A stretch of 19,950 nt of DNA from positions 1 to 19,950 of the forward strand of contig VXIS01000533.1 of assembly GCA_008704415.1 (NCBI GenBank), given 5' to 3'. The number at the start of each line of letters is the position of its first letter. The stretch's first letter is position 1. Under the pieces are notes generated by a model. It had not been told where the DNA came from. It saw only the letters and a list, made by a program, of their open reading frames with translations, and searched no databases. The translations under genes and the position numbers were made by a program. Shown piece after piece: positions 9,363 through 19,009 of this stretch. Source of the stretch: Sphaerosporella brunnea. Its lineage: Eukaryota > Ascomycota > Pezizomycetes > Pezizales > Pyronemataceae.

Positions 9363-10040
9363 GATATCTAGTCCGTGGGTGCGCTTCAATTGACCGCCAT
9401 TGAACGTTGTGTTCCGTTGTCATTTTCATCATTGTTGCGTTCTGACGATGCCTTGCATATCGCGTGCATGTGGAGGAAATGCGCACCCGCGCTGTGCACT
9501 GGTACGCGACGCTCACTGGGAGTCACTCACGATTTAAATAACCAGTGGATGTTTACAATGAGGTGCGTAGGAGATATATAATTGAGAAGGGAGCGACAGT
9601 TGTATTGAGCTGATAATATTTAGAAACTAGGGAACGGGCGCCCTATTGATTCAGGCGCCCTCACCTCTCCATCTTGTAGAGCCTCGCTACATATTGCAGT
9701 TCCTTGACTCACGCACTTTGCCGCGTCACCTTCATTTATCAATGACGCTGTTGGACTCCTCATCTGGAGTTCCAACAACGGTGCCGGATCCGTATAAGCT
9801 CAGGCCCGTGTGGCCAGCGAGACCATCGCGTCCATGTCAACCATCATTGACGTTACGATGTATCAACACTCGTGAGCGCGACCGATCAGAATAACTTAAC
9901 ATTGGGAGGCCAGCCTCGCTGGTCAAGGGTTCGGGATTCCGATGTGTCGACACTTGGCTGCGCGGGTTGGGAGCTTCCGAACGCCAAGCTTGGGACCCAA
10001 CCTAGTGACCCCAGCTTCCATGCTTGGCGTATTCTTGGTG

Positions 10041-10052
10041 TTAGGGTTAGGG
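10041..10052 (+). repeat. Two interstitial TTAGGG units
   Basis: TTAGGGTTAGGG is the canonical telomere repeat of many fungi, present here as two exact copies. The array is far too short to be a chromosome end. Such short interstitial copies may mark repaired breaks or arise by chance. It lies directly beside the degenerate tandem array at 10059-10206. Confidence 0.5.
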
Positions 10053-10058
10053 TGTCTT

Positions 10059-10206
10059 GCACATCGCATCGCTGGTTTGTGATCTTGGCATAATAACCTG
10101 CACAAACAATCACCCGCATGTCATCTTGGCGTAACGTATGGCACATCGCATCACTCGTATGTTATCTTCGCCTACTGTGATGCACTCCCATGTAATCTCG
10201 TCGTAA
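10059..10206. repeat. Degenerate tandem array, about 40-bp period
   Basis: The core word TCTtgGCgTAAc recurs four times, starting at 10083, 10123, 10165 and about 10196 (spacings 40, 42 and 31). GCACATCGCAT occurs at 10059 and again at 10141. On the reverse strand this gives repeated peptides such as YDEITWEC, YAKMTCG and YAKITNQRC. The copies are diverged, so the array is old. Confidence 0.5.
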
Positions 10207-10276
10207 CATCCTACTCCCGAATCACTTACCAACAATCTCACTCTGGTGCCAATCTCGGCCTTAATAAGCGCAACGG

Positions 10277-10573
10277 TCAGAGTGATAACCTGCGATCCAG
10301 TGACGGTGCGTGACAGACGAAAAAGATAATCACACACCGAACAACGACCTTCCCCTTTAAACCAGCATCGTGAGCAAGTACATTCCTGAGCAGAAGCACA
10401 CGTGAGCAGTCCAAATCTTGTACTGCGGCTTTAGAAACAACCCCAACCGCGGCCAGTTGGTATATCACCAATTGAGCGTTGTGCCTGCGCCATAAGAAAT
10501 CATGGCGGCAGGGGACCTTGTTCAGTTGAAGGCCGCTGATGATCGCGCTACGCATCTTTTGGAGATATAGCAT
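10277..10573 (-). CDS. Hypothetical 98-residue ORF
   Basis: ATG at 10573 opens 98 codons (MLYLQKMRSAIISGLQLNKV...) with aliphatic stretches (LVIYQLAAVGVVSKAAVQDL; VLLLRNVLAHDAGLKGKVVV). No clear transmembrane segment or domain is recognised. It overlaps no better candidate, but its length is within what chance gives. Weak call. Confidence 0.15.
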   Translation of the reverse strand: MLYLQKMRSAIISGLQLNKVPCRHDFLWRRHNAQLVIYQLAAVGVVSKAAVQDLDCSRVLLLRNVLAHDAGLKGKVVVRCVIIFFVCHAPSLDRRLSL

Positions 10574-10609
10574 CTTTGTGTATTGATTGACGCCATAGCC
10601 GGACGCAGT

Positions 10610-11610
10610 GCACAGACAGAGCTTTGTTGGTCAGAAGCCGTTACACTGCACTCGTGTTTGTAGTTTTCTCGACGCCAGGAGAATCGTCAAGCGCAGGCGT
10701 GGAAGACAGCGTGGAAACGCCGGGTCAGGAGCTGCGGGTGGTATATGTTGTTGGGCGACGTCATGTACGAATCGATTTTCCTCAGGCGCAAAGAGGGAAG
10801 CACGGCTAGCCCTGAGGGAGTTGAGGAAAGAGGTGGCGCGGCCCGCCGGTGTTGACCGCCACGTCCGGACGGCGCGATTGGACATCATGTGCTAAACATG
10901 CGACGAACACGCAAGGTGTAAGCAGCGGATCTGGCGCATTGTCCGGCTGGGACACGGCATGTTGCTGGATGTTTAGGAGGAGAGGTGATCGCGGGCCAAT
11001 GCGGTGTGTGCAGTGTTTTTTGATACCGCAACGAGGCCGGTAGAACCTCGGTTGTGCATGGTTTATAACCAGTTTTCTCAATAGTCGGCCGGCTGGGCTT
11101 GCTTCTTTCTGGCTAAGGTGTCAATCTTCGATATCGGAAAGGTGTGAAGCCAGAGCCGGGACAGCTTGACTTTCTCTGTTCCGGGCCAGATCACGGCCAG
11201 AGACCACATGTTCGTATGGAGGTTCCCAATACGTTGGGCGATGGAGAAACCTCTGCAGGACATAACGCATGAACTGGGCGTGGGCGTCATTCTGCTCCGG
11301 GCCCTGCGTGCTTTCAGATGACGCCGCTTTTCAACTCAGAGCCTGCCTGGCTGTGTGCTGCGGCTTGGCTGCGGTGTTCGTATCATCGTTGCTTCACTGC
11401 GTATCACTTTGTTCCGATTTGTGTTGGTTTGGTTTATATCATACTCGTATTCATGTCTCTGGAGACATAAGAAAAGCGCACAGCCCACATCTCCGTCCCG
11501 ACACTGAGGTCCCGGTGGGGCTTCCCGCGGCCTAAGCCAGTACCACAAACAAAAACAGACTCAAATCCCTTCCTCCCCCCCATCGTTTCGTTGCTGTCGT
11601 CAGTTATGGG
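10610..11610. other. Region without a recognisable gene
   Basis: Short ORFs on both strands (for example 10624-10809 plus, 10806-11081 minus, 11269-11535 plus) have no recognisable motif and overlap each other. The part below 11615 may include the 3' untranslated region of the minus-strand LINE remnant. No poly(A) or simple-repeat tail is visible to mark its end. Confidence 0.3.
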
Positions 11611-11615
11611 ACCGA

Positions 11616-12554
11616 TCAAGGCACCCGATAACCCATTCCCGTTTCTTTCAAGAACTTCATGACAGCCTCCGCCGCCCGTTCGTCCTTGAATAATTGCCTG
11701 ACCGGCCAATTAACATGTCGTATTAACCGCTGCTTCCGCACCTCCTTCAACATGTCCCTTCGCTCCCGTCTAAACGCTTTGCACTTCCCGAACAAATGTC
11801 CTCTGGTCTGCCGCATCCCCTCATTGCAATACCAACATTCGTCTGCTTCCCTTGTTCCTATCCTTTTCAGATAGGTACCGATCATGGCGTGTCCAGATGC
11901 CATCTGCGTGAACACTGCTGTCTGTTTCTTTCTCATCTCCCTCACTATCGGTCGTAACTTCCTGCGCTTGCGCAGTTCGTATACCGGGGATGCCTCTAAT
12001 CGTTCGCGCAGCCACTGTTCATCTACTCTTTGGTCCGCTTCCTTTGCAGCGCGGTTAACATTTGCCAGTGATCGTAGCTTGATAATCGCCCACATTTTCC
12101 GGGTAGCCATCGCTACCCTGGCCGTTGCTGAGGCCAGTTTGTCCGCCCTTTCTTTGTCTGGGACCCCCATGTGAGAGGGAACCCATCGGTACGCTATGGC
12201 GGCTCTCCTGTCGATGAGTTCTTTCTCACAACGGTAGAGCCACCTCGTCACCGCTTGACCCGGCCCTTGGCTATTGTCCCCGATCCTCGTGAGTGTGGCT
12301 TGGGAATCGGTCCAGACTACCACTTTGCCATTAATGATTTGTTCGCGCTTCGCCGCTATTTTGATGGCCTGAACCACCGCAAACAGCTCTGCGTGGAACA
12401 CTTGTTTGTTGTTGCCGAAGTACCACCTGTCTCTCACGTAGTCGTCCTCTTCCCTCCTATACCACACCACGGCTGCTCCCACATGTCCGCCATCTAACCT
12501 GCAGCCGTCCGTGACGGTCCGTCCCCAACATGGTTGCATCGCTCTCGTCGACAT
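11616..12554 (-). CDS. RNase H domain plus Cys/His tail of a Tad/I-type LINE
   Basis: A 312-codon ORF from ATG 12554 to TGA 11618-11616. Residues about 12-145 form a ribonuclease H1-type domain with every expected acidic or active-site position visible: D16 (TVTDGC), E56 (FHAELFAVVQAI), D83 (VVWTDSQATL), H128 (RWVPSHMGV) and D138 (KERADKLA). Such domains degrade the RNA strand of RNA:DNA hybrids during element replication. The tail has the usual QMASGHAMIGTYLKRIG segment and a C-x2-C-x9-H-x4-C cluster (C240, C243, H253, C258: CWYC..GHLFGKC). This arrangement is the C-terminus of ORF2 in fungal Tad/I-clade LINEs. Reverse transcriptase should precede it (higher coordinates), but none is visible. 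It is either a fragment of an internally deleted LINE or, less likely, a captured stand-alone RNase H. Confidence 0.85.
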   Translation of the reverse strand: MSTRAMQPCWGRTVTDGCRLDGGHVGAAVVWYRREEDDYVRDRWYFGNNKQVFHAELFAVVQAIKIAAKREQIINGKVVVWTDSQATLTRIGDNSQGPGQAVTRWLYRCEKELIDRRAAIAYRWVPSHMGVPDKERADKLASATARVAMATRKMWAIIKLRSLANVNRAAKEADQRVDEQWLRERLEASPVYELRKRRKLRPIVREMRKKQTAVFTQMASGHAMIGTYLKRIGTREADECWYCNEGMRQTRGHLFGKCKAFRRERRDMLKEVRKQRLIRHVNWPVRQLFKDERAAEAVMKFLKETGMGYRVP

Positions 12555-12562
12555 CCGTTGTG

Positions 12563-13060
12563 CTATGCGGTGCCACTCCCTGCTCCTCCACGATGATGGG
12601 GCCCCTTGTCCTTTCTCCTCTCTGGGGTACCACGACTTCGATCACTGTCAGCCAGGGCTACCCCAACCGGTGCGGATTTGAACATTCCCGTTGTTGCCTT
12701 TGCCTGTCTGTCGACGATTTTCTTGACGTCCGCTGCTCTGGTCTTGATGACCCGCTGTTTACCCATGATTCCCATTAGCTCGCCGCGCGTTGGAGGTTTG
12801 CAACGTTGGCTGGCGGGAGACCCTTGGTGTGGCATAGTCGTTGGATACGGGCCTGCTGTCTGTTTGCCTTTTCAATCGAGACCCGATGGTATTCCTCCAA
12901 GCACAGTTCGTCGTCCAGCCACAATTCGGGGCTTTTACGTATACACCCGCAGCCCACAGGACAATTCGGCACTCTATTGGCATAGAATTCCTATCATTCA
13001 GCTATCTGCCATGGCTTGTCCCAATTCACCAATCTCCTTGTTCGAAATTTTCCTATCGCT
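12563..13060 (-). pseudogene. Decayed upstream part of the LINE, possibly ORF1
   Basis: Protein-like phrases lie in successive reverse-strand frames: DRKISNKEIGELGQAMADS (ending 12998), ELWLDDELCLEEYHRVSIEK then ANRQQARIQRLCHTKGLPPA (frame 12775-12972), and RGELMGIMGKQRVIKT then RAADVKKIVDRQAKATTGMF (frame 12563-12835). They run in one direction with frameshifts between. The basic, helical character would suit a LINE ORF1 (nucleic-acid-binding) protein, but I see no CCHC knuckle or other diagnostic. Adjacency to the RNase H ORF with no endonuclease or reverse transcriptase between suggests an internal deletion of about 2-3 kb, judged from typical Tad element layout. Confidence 0.35.
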
Positions 13061-13740
13061 GTAGCACCGCAAAACGTAACATGCCAGTGCAAATGCGCCT
13101 GACGTTAAGTTACAACACGGCCTAAACTCCGATATACGGAGGTTAGGAGGCATAGACGGCCGGGAGGACACGGCGACAGGACGCCCAGCGGACATGGGCC
13201 TGGAGTTTCTTGGATCCTTATATACCGGGGATCCAAGGATTTAGGAAGCCCGATTCCTTCCCGGAAGCCATGTGACTCCAAAAAACCGACGCCCACGTGC
13301 CGAGGGAGTACCCACATCTGCATACCTCCACCTTCGTGGCCGGTTCCCAGGATGGCCGCCCAACCAGGCAGCATGCGTATACCATCGGCACTCTGCTTCT
13401 GCTATACTCAAAACGCGATCCGGCTTCCATGCTTTAGGCAGGCAGTGATGTGGCGACCGGCGATAGGAGACTGAGCGCCGGCCGGAGAATAGGCGAAAAC
13501 AGGAGCTGAGACTTCGGAGCCACAACGCCAACTGGCGTATGTGATGGGATCATGGTAGTGTGGCCGCACCGGTCACTGGTTGGGCGCACACTGAGCGGTT
13601 TGTGTCGATGGGCGCCGGAGACAGTGGGGGACACCCCACCGCGGAATAACTGGTAGCGTTGCGCAACTCCATGACCGCGATCTCGCGATCCCGCGAAGGC
13701 CATATCTTCAAACCATTCTACCGCAGAGGTGGATGGACGT
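13061..13740. other. Region without a recognisable gene
   Basis: Overlapping ORFs on the minus strand (13105-13374, 13241-13531, 13434-13703) show no domain. A small hairpin lies at 13209-13237: CTTGGATCC, an 11-base loop containing TATATA, then GGATCCAAG. Nothing else stands out. Confidence 0.3.
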
Positions 13741-13746
13741 TGCGCA

Positions 13747-14481
13747 AAGTCTCCGGACTATCCTGTTGCCTATCCTGCCAAGACGTTTATCGCGACGCCA
13801 TACGCCGCGATAGCGCGATTAAACCATTACTGAGCACAGTATATACGCGCACACAATTAGATATATCCTCCATTTGACAAAATGTAGCGCCGCGGCATCG
13901 TTATTCCCTCCGTCCGCCCGCCCGTGCCAGGCAACCCCCGCGCAACCCTCGACCTTGCTCGCTCTTATATTCCAGAATAGTCCGCAATCGACTCTCGCTC
14001 TTGAGTCTTCAATTTAGAGAGATCAACTGGAAGCTCCTAATCCTCAATGTCTTGAGTCTCGGTGATGTCAATTTGCTCGGTCTTTTTTGGCGCGGGCTTT
14101 GAAGCAGAGTTGATCCTGGCTGGCGTGCAGGAAGGCGCTCTCATGATCCGAAAACCTCTCACCCTCATATGGCAGGCTTTCGTCACCTCCAAAACTCTCG
14201 GTGATGAGTTGCAGGATCAATCGTTCGGTTTCCGGCGCGGGCGGGGAACAGTGCCAGCCTGAGGTGGAGGACTTGGTTTCCATTGTTTTTTGGATGAGCG
14301 CGAGCGATGCAATCCTATGGGTTTCTGACCGATGAAAACACGATATGTGATACGCGACACACGAAAAAAAACTGTACCATCTGCTGACATGATCTACTAA
14401 CTAGACCGGCGTCTTAGAGTAAGCGCAGCGCCGCGCGGTAAAACGATTGGCAGGATAGGCAACAGGATAGTCCGGAGACTT
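13747..14481. repeat. 35-bp perfect inverted repeat enclosing about 665 bp
   Basis: 13747-13781 and 14447-14481 are exact reverse complements (starts AAGTCTCCGGACTATCCTGT, ends TATCCTGCCAA). Weaker similarity continues inward (GACGTTTATCGCG against TCGTTTTACCGCG). A third, 17-base copy of the core (TCTCCGGACTATCCTGT) lies at 16628-16644. All three read SPDYPV; the two long copies read SPDYPVAYPA, on the plus strand for the first and the minus strand for the second. The pair could be ends of a small transposable element or pieces of a duplicated gene. I see no flanking target duplication. Confidence 0.6.
14041..14283 (-). CDS. Small hydrophilic protein, possibly frameshifted
   Basis: ATG 14283 sits in a good context (aacaATGG) and opens 71 codons ending at 14068 (METKSSTSGWHCSPPAPETE ... 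KARAKKDRAN). A neighbouring minus-strand frame over the same 3' part reads RINSASKPAPKKTEQIDITE then TQDIED and stops at about 14038-14040. That Lys-then-acidic tail looks more like a genuine C-terminus. The true product may combine the first start with the second tail through a splice or a frameshift; I cannot decide. No family recognised. It lies inside the inverted-repeat pair at 13747 and 14481. Confidence 0.25.
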
Positions 14482-14679
14482 CCGGACAGGTCGGCGCCTC
14501 TTCCACGTCATTTGAGTATATGCTGTCCCCGCCCAATGCGGAGCATTTTCACACAACCGGTGTAGTTCACAAGACGTCTTTATTTGCCCCACCCAGCACT
14601 TGCGGCACAATTGATTAATACCGCCAAAACACAGCATTCTCCCCTGCAGCTTGCCAAAGCCTACCTCAACTGTGGTCAA
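14401..14679 (-). CDS. Small cysteine-containing ORF
   Basis: The frame is open for 92 codons from a TTG at 14679; the first ATG is at 14637, leaving 78. It carries CFGGINQLCRKCWVGQ, then TSCELHRLCENAPHWAG, a spacing that could bind one zinc. It ends with the repeat-derived SPDYPVAYPANRF that also occurs inverted at 13747-13794. Unrecognised; it may be a transposon or gene-family fragment. Confidence 0.2.
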   Translation of the reverse strand: MTTVEVGFGKLQGRMLCFGGINQLCRKCWVGQIKTSCELHRLCENAPHWAGTAYTQMTWKRRRPVRKSPDYPVAYPANRFTARRCAYSKTPV

Positions 14680-14826
14680 CCATGTCAGCCTCTAACTATC
14701 CCAATTACAGACGGGAAATTCAACCTACTTTGCGGATATGTAGCGCTTCACGTTCATGCCCGGTAAAACCTGTTCTACAACGCAGTTAGCAGGTCGAACG
14801 CGACTAGGCCCAAAGCCAGTGCCTGC

Positions 14827-15267
14827 CTACCAGAATCTGAACGGCTCCGCCACGCGCCGGGTCAGCCAGAACCCTAAGCCGGGTTTCTCACCGCGCTGGC
14901 GAGCGACGAGATGCTGACGGCGCCAGTCTATCAACCAATTCAGCATCACCCAACCGCCGTGGCCTATCGCGGTGAAATAAGAATCGATCATCTTGTAGTC
15001 CGTGGATCGGAGTATAACCTCCAGCCTTTTCTGGCACGCCACGTTCAACGCGTCGGCGAGCTGCAGCGCGGCAGTGGTCGGTGCATATCCGAGAGCGGCA
15101 TATTCGGTGCCAACGCTCAGGACAGCGCGGTCGATGTGGTCAGGGGTTGAGAGGCTCAGGAGGCGCGCTCGCATCTGTCGGCACACCCCGTTGAGAGCCT
15201 GGAGGCCGTCGGTGTCGAGATACGCAGTGACGTTGTGGAGGAGCTCCGGGGAGAGTTTCGTGAGCAT
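14827..15267 (-). CDS. Short F-box protein
   Basis: ATG 15267 (A at -3) to TAG 14829-14827, 146 residues. The N-terminus is a clear F-box (residues about 5-37: LSPELLHNVTAYLDTDGL then QALNGVCRQMRARL), the module that binds Skp1 in SCF ubiquitin ligases. After a linker (STPDHIDRAVLSVG) there are helical segments (AALQLADALNVACQKRLEVI; MIDSYFTAIGHGGWVMLNWL) and a basic C-terminus (RRQHLVARQRGE). This resembles the start of an F-box/ankyrin protein like the one at 977-2297. It stops before recognisable ankyrin repeats, so it may be a short family member or a truncated one. After the TAG the same frame is open for 33 more codons with no motif. Long plus-strand ORFs (15002-15619) are shadows of it. 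No frame breaks inside the ORF. Confidence 0.65.
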   Translation of the reverse strand: MLTKLSPELLHNVTAYLDTDGLQALNGVCRQMRARLLSLSTPDHIDRAVLSVGTEYAALGYAPTTAALQLADALNVACQKRLEVILRSTDYKMIDSYFTAIGHGGWVMLNWLIDWRRQHLVARQRGEKPGLGFWLTRRVAEPFRFW

Positions 15268-15619
15268 CGTGAGGTGCCCGTGGTGCGAGCGCCGATGGCC
15301 AAGGTGGTGGCACGTTGTCCATCGTTTACCGGTGGATGTTGCGTTTGGACCGATCGAACATTGCGTGGATTGGTTGCAGGCAACTGGCAGGTCAGCGTCC
15401 CTTCCATCTGGTCGCCGGTGGATTGACGCCGCGTCCGACGGCCACCACCCAGGGCATCAGGCAGCATTCCCCAGCGCCCGCCGGCGCATGCGAGCAGCAC
15501 CCAACCATTCTGGTGCCTGGTCGCCAACACCTACCTGCACCCATGAAAGCGGCACAGGTGCAAGTGGACCCTTCACCCAGTATCAGCCACTGCGTAAGCT
15601 AACCAATTCTCAAAGCTAA

Positions 15620-17600
15620 CCTACCACTCGTATGTGCTCGGCCATGTCGAGGCCGGTTTTTTCGGATTCTGAACACTGCGCCTTCTTTGGGCGCGCTTCA
15701 AAGCGCCCCGCGACGGTGGGGGAATTTTAGAAGTCTTGTTGTGATATCCGTGCCGCAGGATTGCAGTGGTTTCGTTGACAAGTTTCTGAGTGTCGCCAAC
15801 GGTAGTCCGCCAATTGGCGTCTCCAATGTGGGGTTTGTTGTCGGTTGGTTGGGTGCGTTCAATAAGTCGCGACACCCCGCAGAAACGACAACCCATAAGA
15901 CAGCAGAATACCGTCTTGCTGCAGGACTACGTCCGGTGGCGTTGCTCCAGTGTGTGTTCTCTATACAAACCAGCAACCGGTGCACATCAAGAAGACTCAC
16001 TAGCCAGCACTCGGTGCGGCACATTCCAACACATAGCGACGATATCATCCAGCGTTGGCCGGCAGGGTGGATCGTCAATTGGTGAAAAGCTTTAGGTTGA
16101 GAGGTGCATTTTTGACTTAATCACTTCTACAGAATTCATACGTGAGCGACATGTGCTTGCACCAATAGGCGGCTTGTCGGTGCGCGCTCAATGGACTCGC
16201 CCCAACCACGGCAACCCAGGCTGGCTTGGATACATCCACGATAGTGTTTGTGTGGTGCGGTGCAGCAATCCGGGCAGGAGCCTCAGATGTTTACGGGGTC
16301 TACGAGGCTTCCATCCCGCGGGGCGCTGCTGTCTCTTGCCATCGTGTTGTGTCTTTTCACGGCAACCAAAAGACTGAAACCACAAACGGGTGGGGATAGA
16401 CGGCGTTTTTGTGCGTCGCTCAGTGTTCCGGGAACAGTATAAGCCCCGTGACAGGACTAGGGGATAATGTAGACTGTCTGAAGGATCGTCATCAGTGCGG
16501 TGATGGGCTAGCCGCGGCAACGGGGAGAGCTACTTCAACGTTCCAGGCTGCCCAAGCGGTCACCTTTCTGGTTGAACGAAAGGTGGACAGATCGGGAGTT
16601 CAGGCGATCAACCCGCAATGGACACTATCTCCGGACTATCCTGTATAGCAGAGTTGTTGGGACGTGGCAAGAAAGGCTAGTATTCCCCGCCGCGCAGCGT
16701 CAACAAGGCGGGCGCGGATGACGTGGAGCAGCCTGAAAAGGAAGGAAGGAATATGCTTTGAATATGGCTTTCTATTCATACAGTTTGTTCTTTCAACAGA
16801 TAATTCTATGCCCAGGAATTAGCACTCAGGGGTGGGGAACCACCTTCGTTTTAGGTACAACCGGACGATTCATGTAACCTATCGCCGCTCAGACAAGACC
16901 CAGCAGCTCGACGCATTCATCATCCATCACCTCCTCAAAGACCATGCTTGTTCGGCGACGGGGAGTAATCTCAATGGTCTTAGCACATGGCCGGATCGAG
17001 TGGCAATAGTGAAAGCTGGGATAACCTAACTACGGCAAGGACAGCACTGGGTTGGAATTATGTTCAACTCGGACTGCAGCCAGTATGTTGTCAAACGCGA
17101 CTCCCACCGCTACACTTGCTGATGTCGAGTGACAGCCGTACCCCTTTTCCCGGCAGGGGAGGACAGAAGGCCTGGAGTGACTGCCGCAGTCCACGCTCGT
17201 GAGTAACAACTAAGTAGATATCATCTAGATGGTAACAATTCAGTGGCGGGTTTTATTTCGGTAAACGCAAACGGAACCACCCAGTTGAATTCTTTTGATA
17301 GCAAACCCAGTGTGCCTGTTGGTTTTGCGATGACCTGCCGAAGGACTGTCCAACATGTTCTGTGCCTCACAATCCGGCCCGGACCGGACCCGGCAGTGAC
17401 ACGTAAAAAGTGTTTACCCGCCTCGTCTTTAGGAAAAGCGAGTGTTGCCGTCTCTGAGCGGCTCCTGAGGATATGTAGTTCATGTTCTCGGGCTATAATG
17501 TCAATTGTAGCATCTGCAGGGCTTACCTTGTGTGCACAGCCGTCGGTCGGAGCTATATCCCTCCATGGACTATCACGTGAAGTTCAAGCGCTTATTTGAC
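15620..17600. other. Region without a recognisable gene
   Basis: ORFs of 90-132 codons occur on both strands (15621-15896 minus, 15687-16085 plus, 15698-16078 minus, 16188-16520 minus, 17243-17599 plus). They overlap each other, mostly lack a well-placed ATG and show no domain. The partial core repeat at 16628-16644 is the only structure I can tie to another part of the window. Confidence 0.3.
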
Positions 17601-17638
17601 CTACAATTCCACCTAGTTACGCTCAACCAGTGCCGGTG

Positions 17639-17674
17639 ATTATCGCGATCCCTGGCATTATCGCGATGCCTGGC
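17639..17674. repeat. 18-bp tandem repeat, two copies
   Basis: ATTATCGCGATCCCTGGC is followed directly by ATTATCGCGATGCCTGGC, one mismatch. It lies near the start of a plus-strand ORF (17630-17938, 102 codons), where it reads IIAIPG IIAMPG. That ORF is not recognised and may be non-coding. Confidence 0.6.
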
Positions 17675-18096
17675 GAGGATTACAACACCGCTGTCAGAGT
17701 TGTCGATCCGGCTTCCGAGCAGTGTTGTGCAATACGTTCTTGGATGTTGGAGAGGAATGTGGCGTCACGAAGCCTGGCACGGTTTGATGCTGCAAGTGGC
17801 GAGTTTCACCGTGCCAGACGTCCGTCATCGGGAACTCTGGTGATGCATCCCCTCAAGGACGGCAACGTTTCCGTATCACTTCGTGCACGTATGGAGAGTC
17901 GCGACCGCCCATCAGCATACACACGTACGAGGCGATGATGAGTGTCCTACTCCTGCGTAGCCTATAATCGGGAGGAAGGCTGTGTGGCAACCGCCACCGG
18001 AATCACATCACGACGCACACGCATGTGTTGTAGATGTTAAAGGCCGCTGGAGTTTTTAGATTGTCTGGTGTCACTGGGTCTGGGATGTTGGTTACG

Positions 18097-18230
18097 CGTC
18101 ATTCTGGAATAGTGATGGCTAATGCTGGAAATGGACAAATAGAGATGGCTCGTGCTGGGAGTGGGCGCATAGTGATGGCTCGTGCCGGAAATGGACAAAT
18201 AGTAATTGCTGATGCTGGCCCCGGGCATCA
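18097..18230. repeat. 30-bp minisatellite, three full units plus flanking partial units
   Basis: Full units are 18121-18150, 18151-18180 and 18181-18210 (type AATGCTGGAAATGGACAAAT + AGAGATGGCT), with a partial unit before (to 18120) and after (from 18211). The period is ten codons. In the plus ORF 18034-18321 it reads NAGNGQIEMA, RAGSGRIVMA, RAGNGQIVIA, DAGPG. Both strands stay open across it (minus ORF 18037-18309), so the coding strand, if any, is undecided. Changes between units are often third-position or conservative in the plus frame. Confidence 0.6.
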
Positions 18231-18960
18231 AGAGGCACCACCTGTCCTCTCGAATTCCAGGTCCGGACATCACTGTGCACTTCGCCCGATCCTGTCGCGA
18301 GACCATCAAGGTCGTTCTTAGATTGTATTTGCGTTGTCATACTTGCTCGCACACGAATGCTTTGCTCTTCCGTTAATATTGCTGCTGCCTAGTCATCTCA
18401 GGATTCTGTCATTATAAAATGAACCCGAGCGCATATGCCGGGAACCGAATTCGGGATACCAAAACTGAAGCGGCAGTATTGGCTAGCAAACAATACCATC
18501 GATTGTCACGATAGGATGCGGAACCGGATCTTGTGAGTTCAACATATTCATTGCCCGGAGCGCAGGACCAAACTGGCAGTTACGCAAAGCAGCAATCGAA
18601 AGCGTCTATATCCAATAGTCAGCACCTGGCGCACTGACACCTATAGGGAAGTTCACGTTTCAGTTTGACCACGTCGGATAGAATAGCACACCGAGCAGAC
18701 CACGTCCTGTCCTGCGCACACCGCGCCGTACGCAACCGGTTTCTGGGAACACGAGTGCCGGCACCACGAAATATACCGGTACCGCCAAGGCCCCGCCATG
18801 GCAAGCGGACAGCGCATGGAGAATATGAATCATTGTGCGGCTTGCGCAAAAGCCGGTTTGGAGGCCCATCTGCGGTGAACTAAGTCAGGAACAAGACCTT
18901 TTTGAGAGTCAGATAGAATGGTAGCATGCGAATCAGATCATCATGGCATATTGTTGAAAT
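18231..18960. other. Region without a recognisable gene
   Basis: Only ORFs under about 77 codons on either strand, overlapping and without motifs. Nothing further seen. Confidence 0.3.
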
Positions 18961-18963
18961 GAC

Positions 18964-19009
18964 AGAGAATTCGATGAAATGGAGGTAGAGAATTCGATGA
19001 AATGGAGCT
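18964..19009. repeat. 23-bp tandem repeat, two copies
   Basis: 18964-18986 and 18987-19009 are near-identical (AGAGAATTCGATGAAATGGA plus GGT or GCT; one difference). From 19010 to about 19500 the DNA is A/T-rich with an 11-base A-run near 19064 and no recognisable gene. Confidence 0.6.

Noticed and set aside
9636..9660. Hairpin GGGCGCC/GGCGCCC as a terminator
   Set aside because: A 7-bp stem with an 11-base loop and no U-run; intrinsic terminators are not expected in a nuclear fungal genome.
15002..15619. 205-codon plus-strand ORF
   Set aside because: It overlaps the F-box ORF in antisense and has no recognisable motif of its own.
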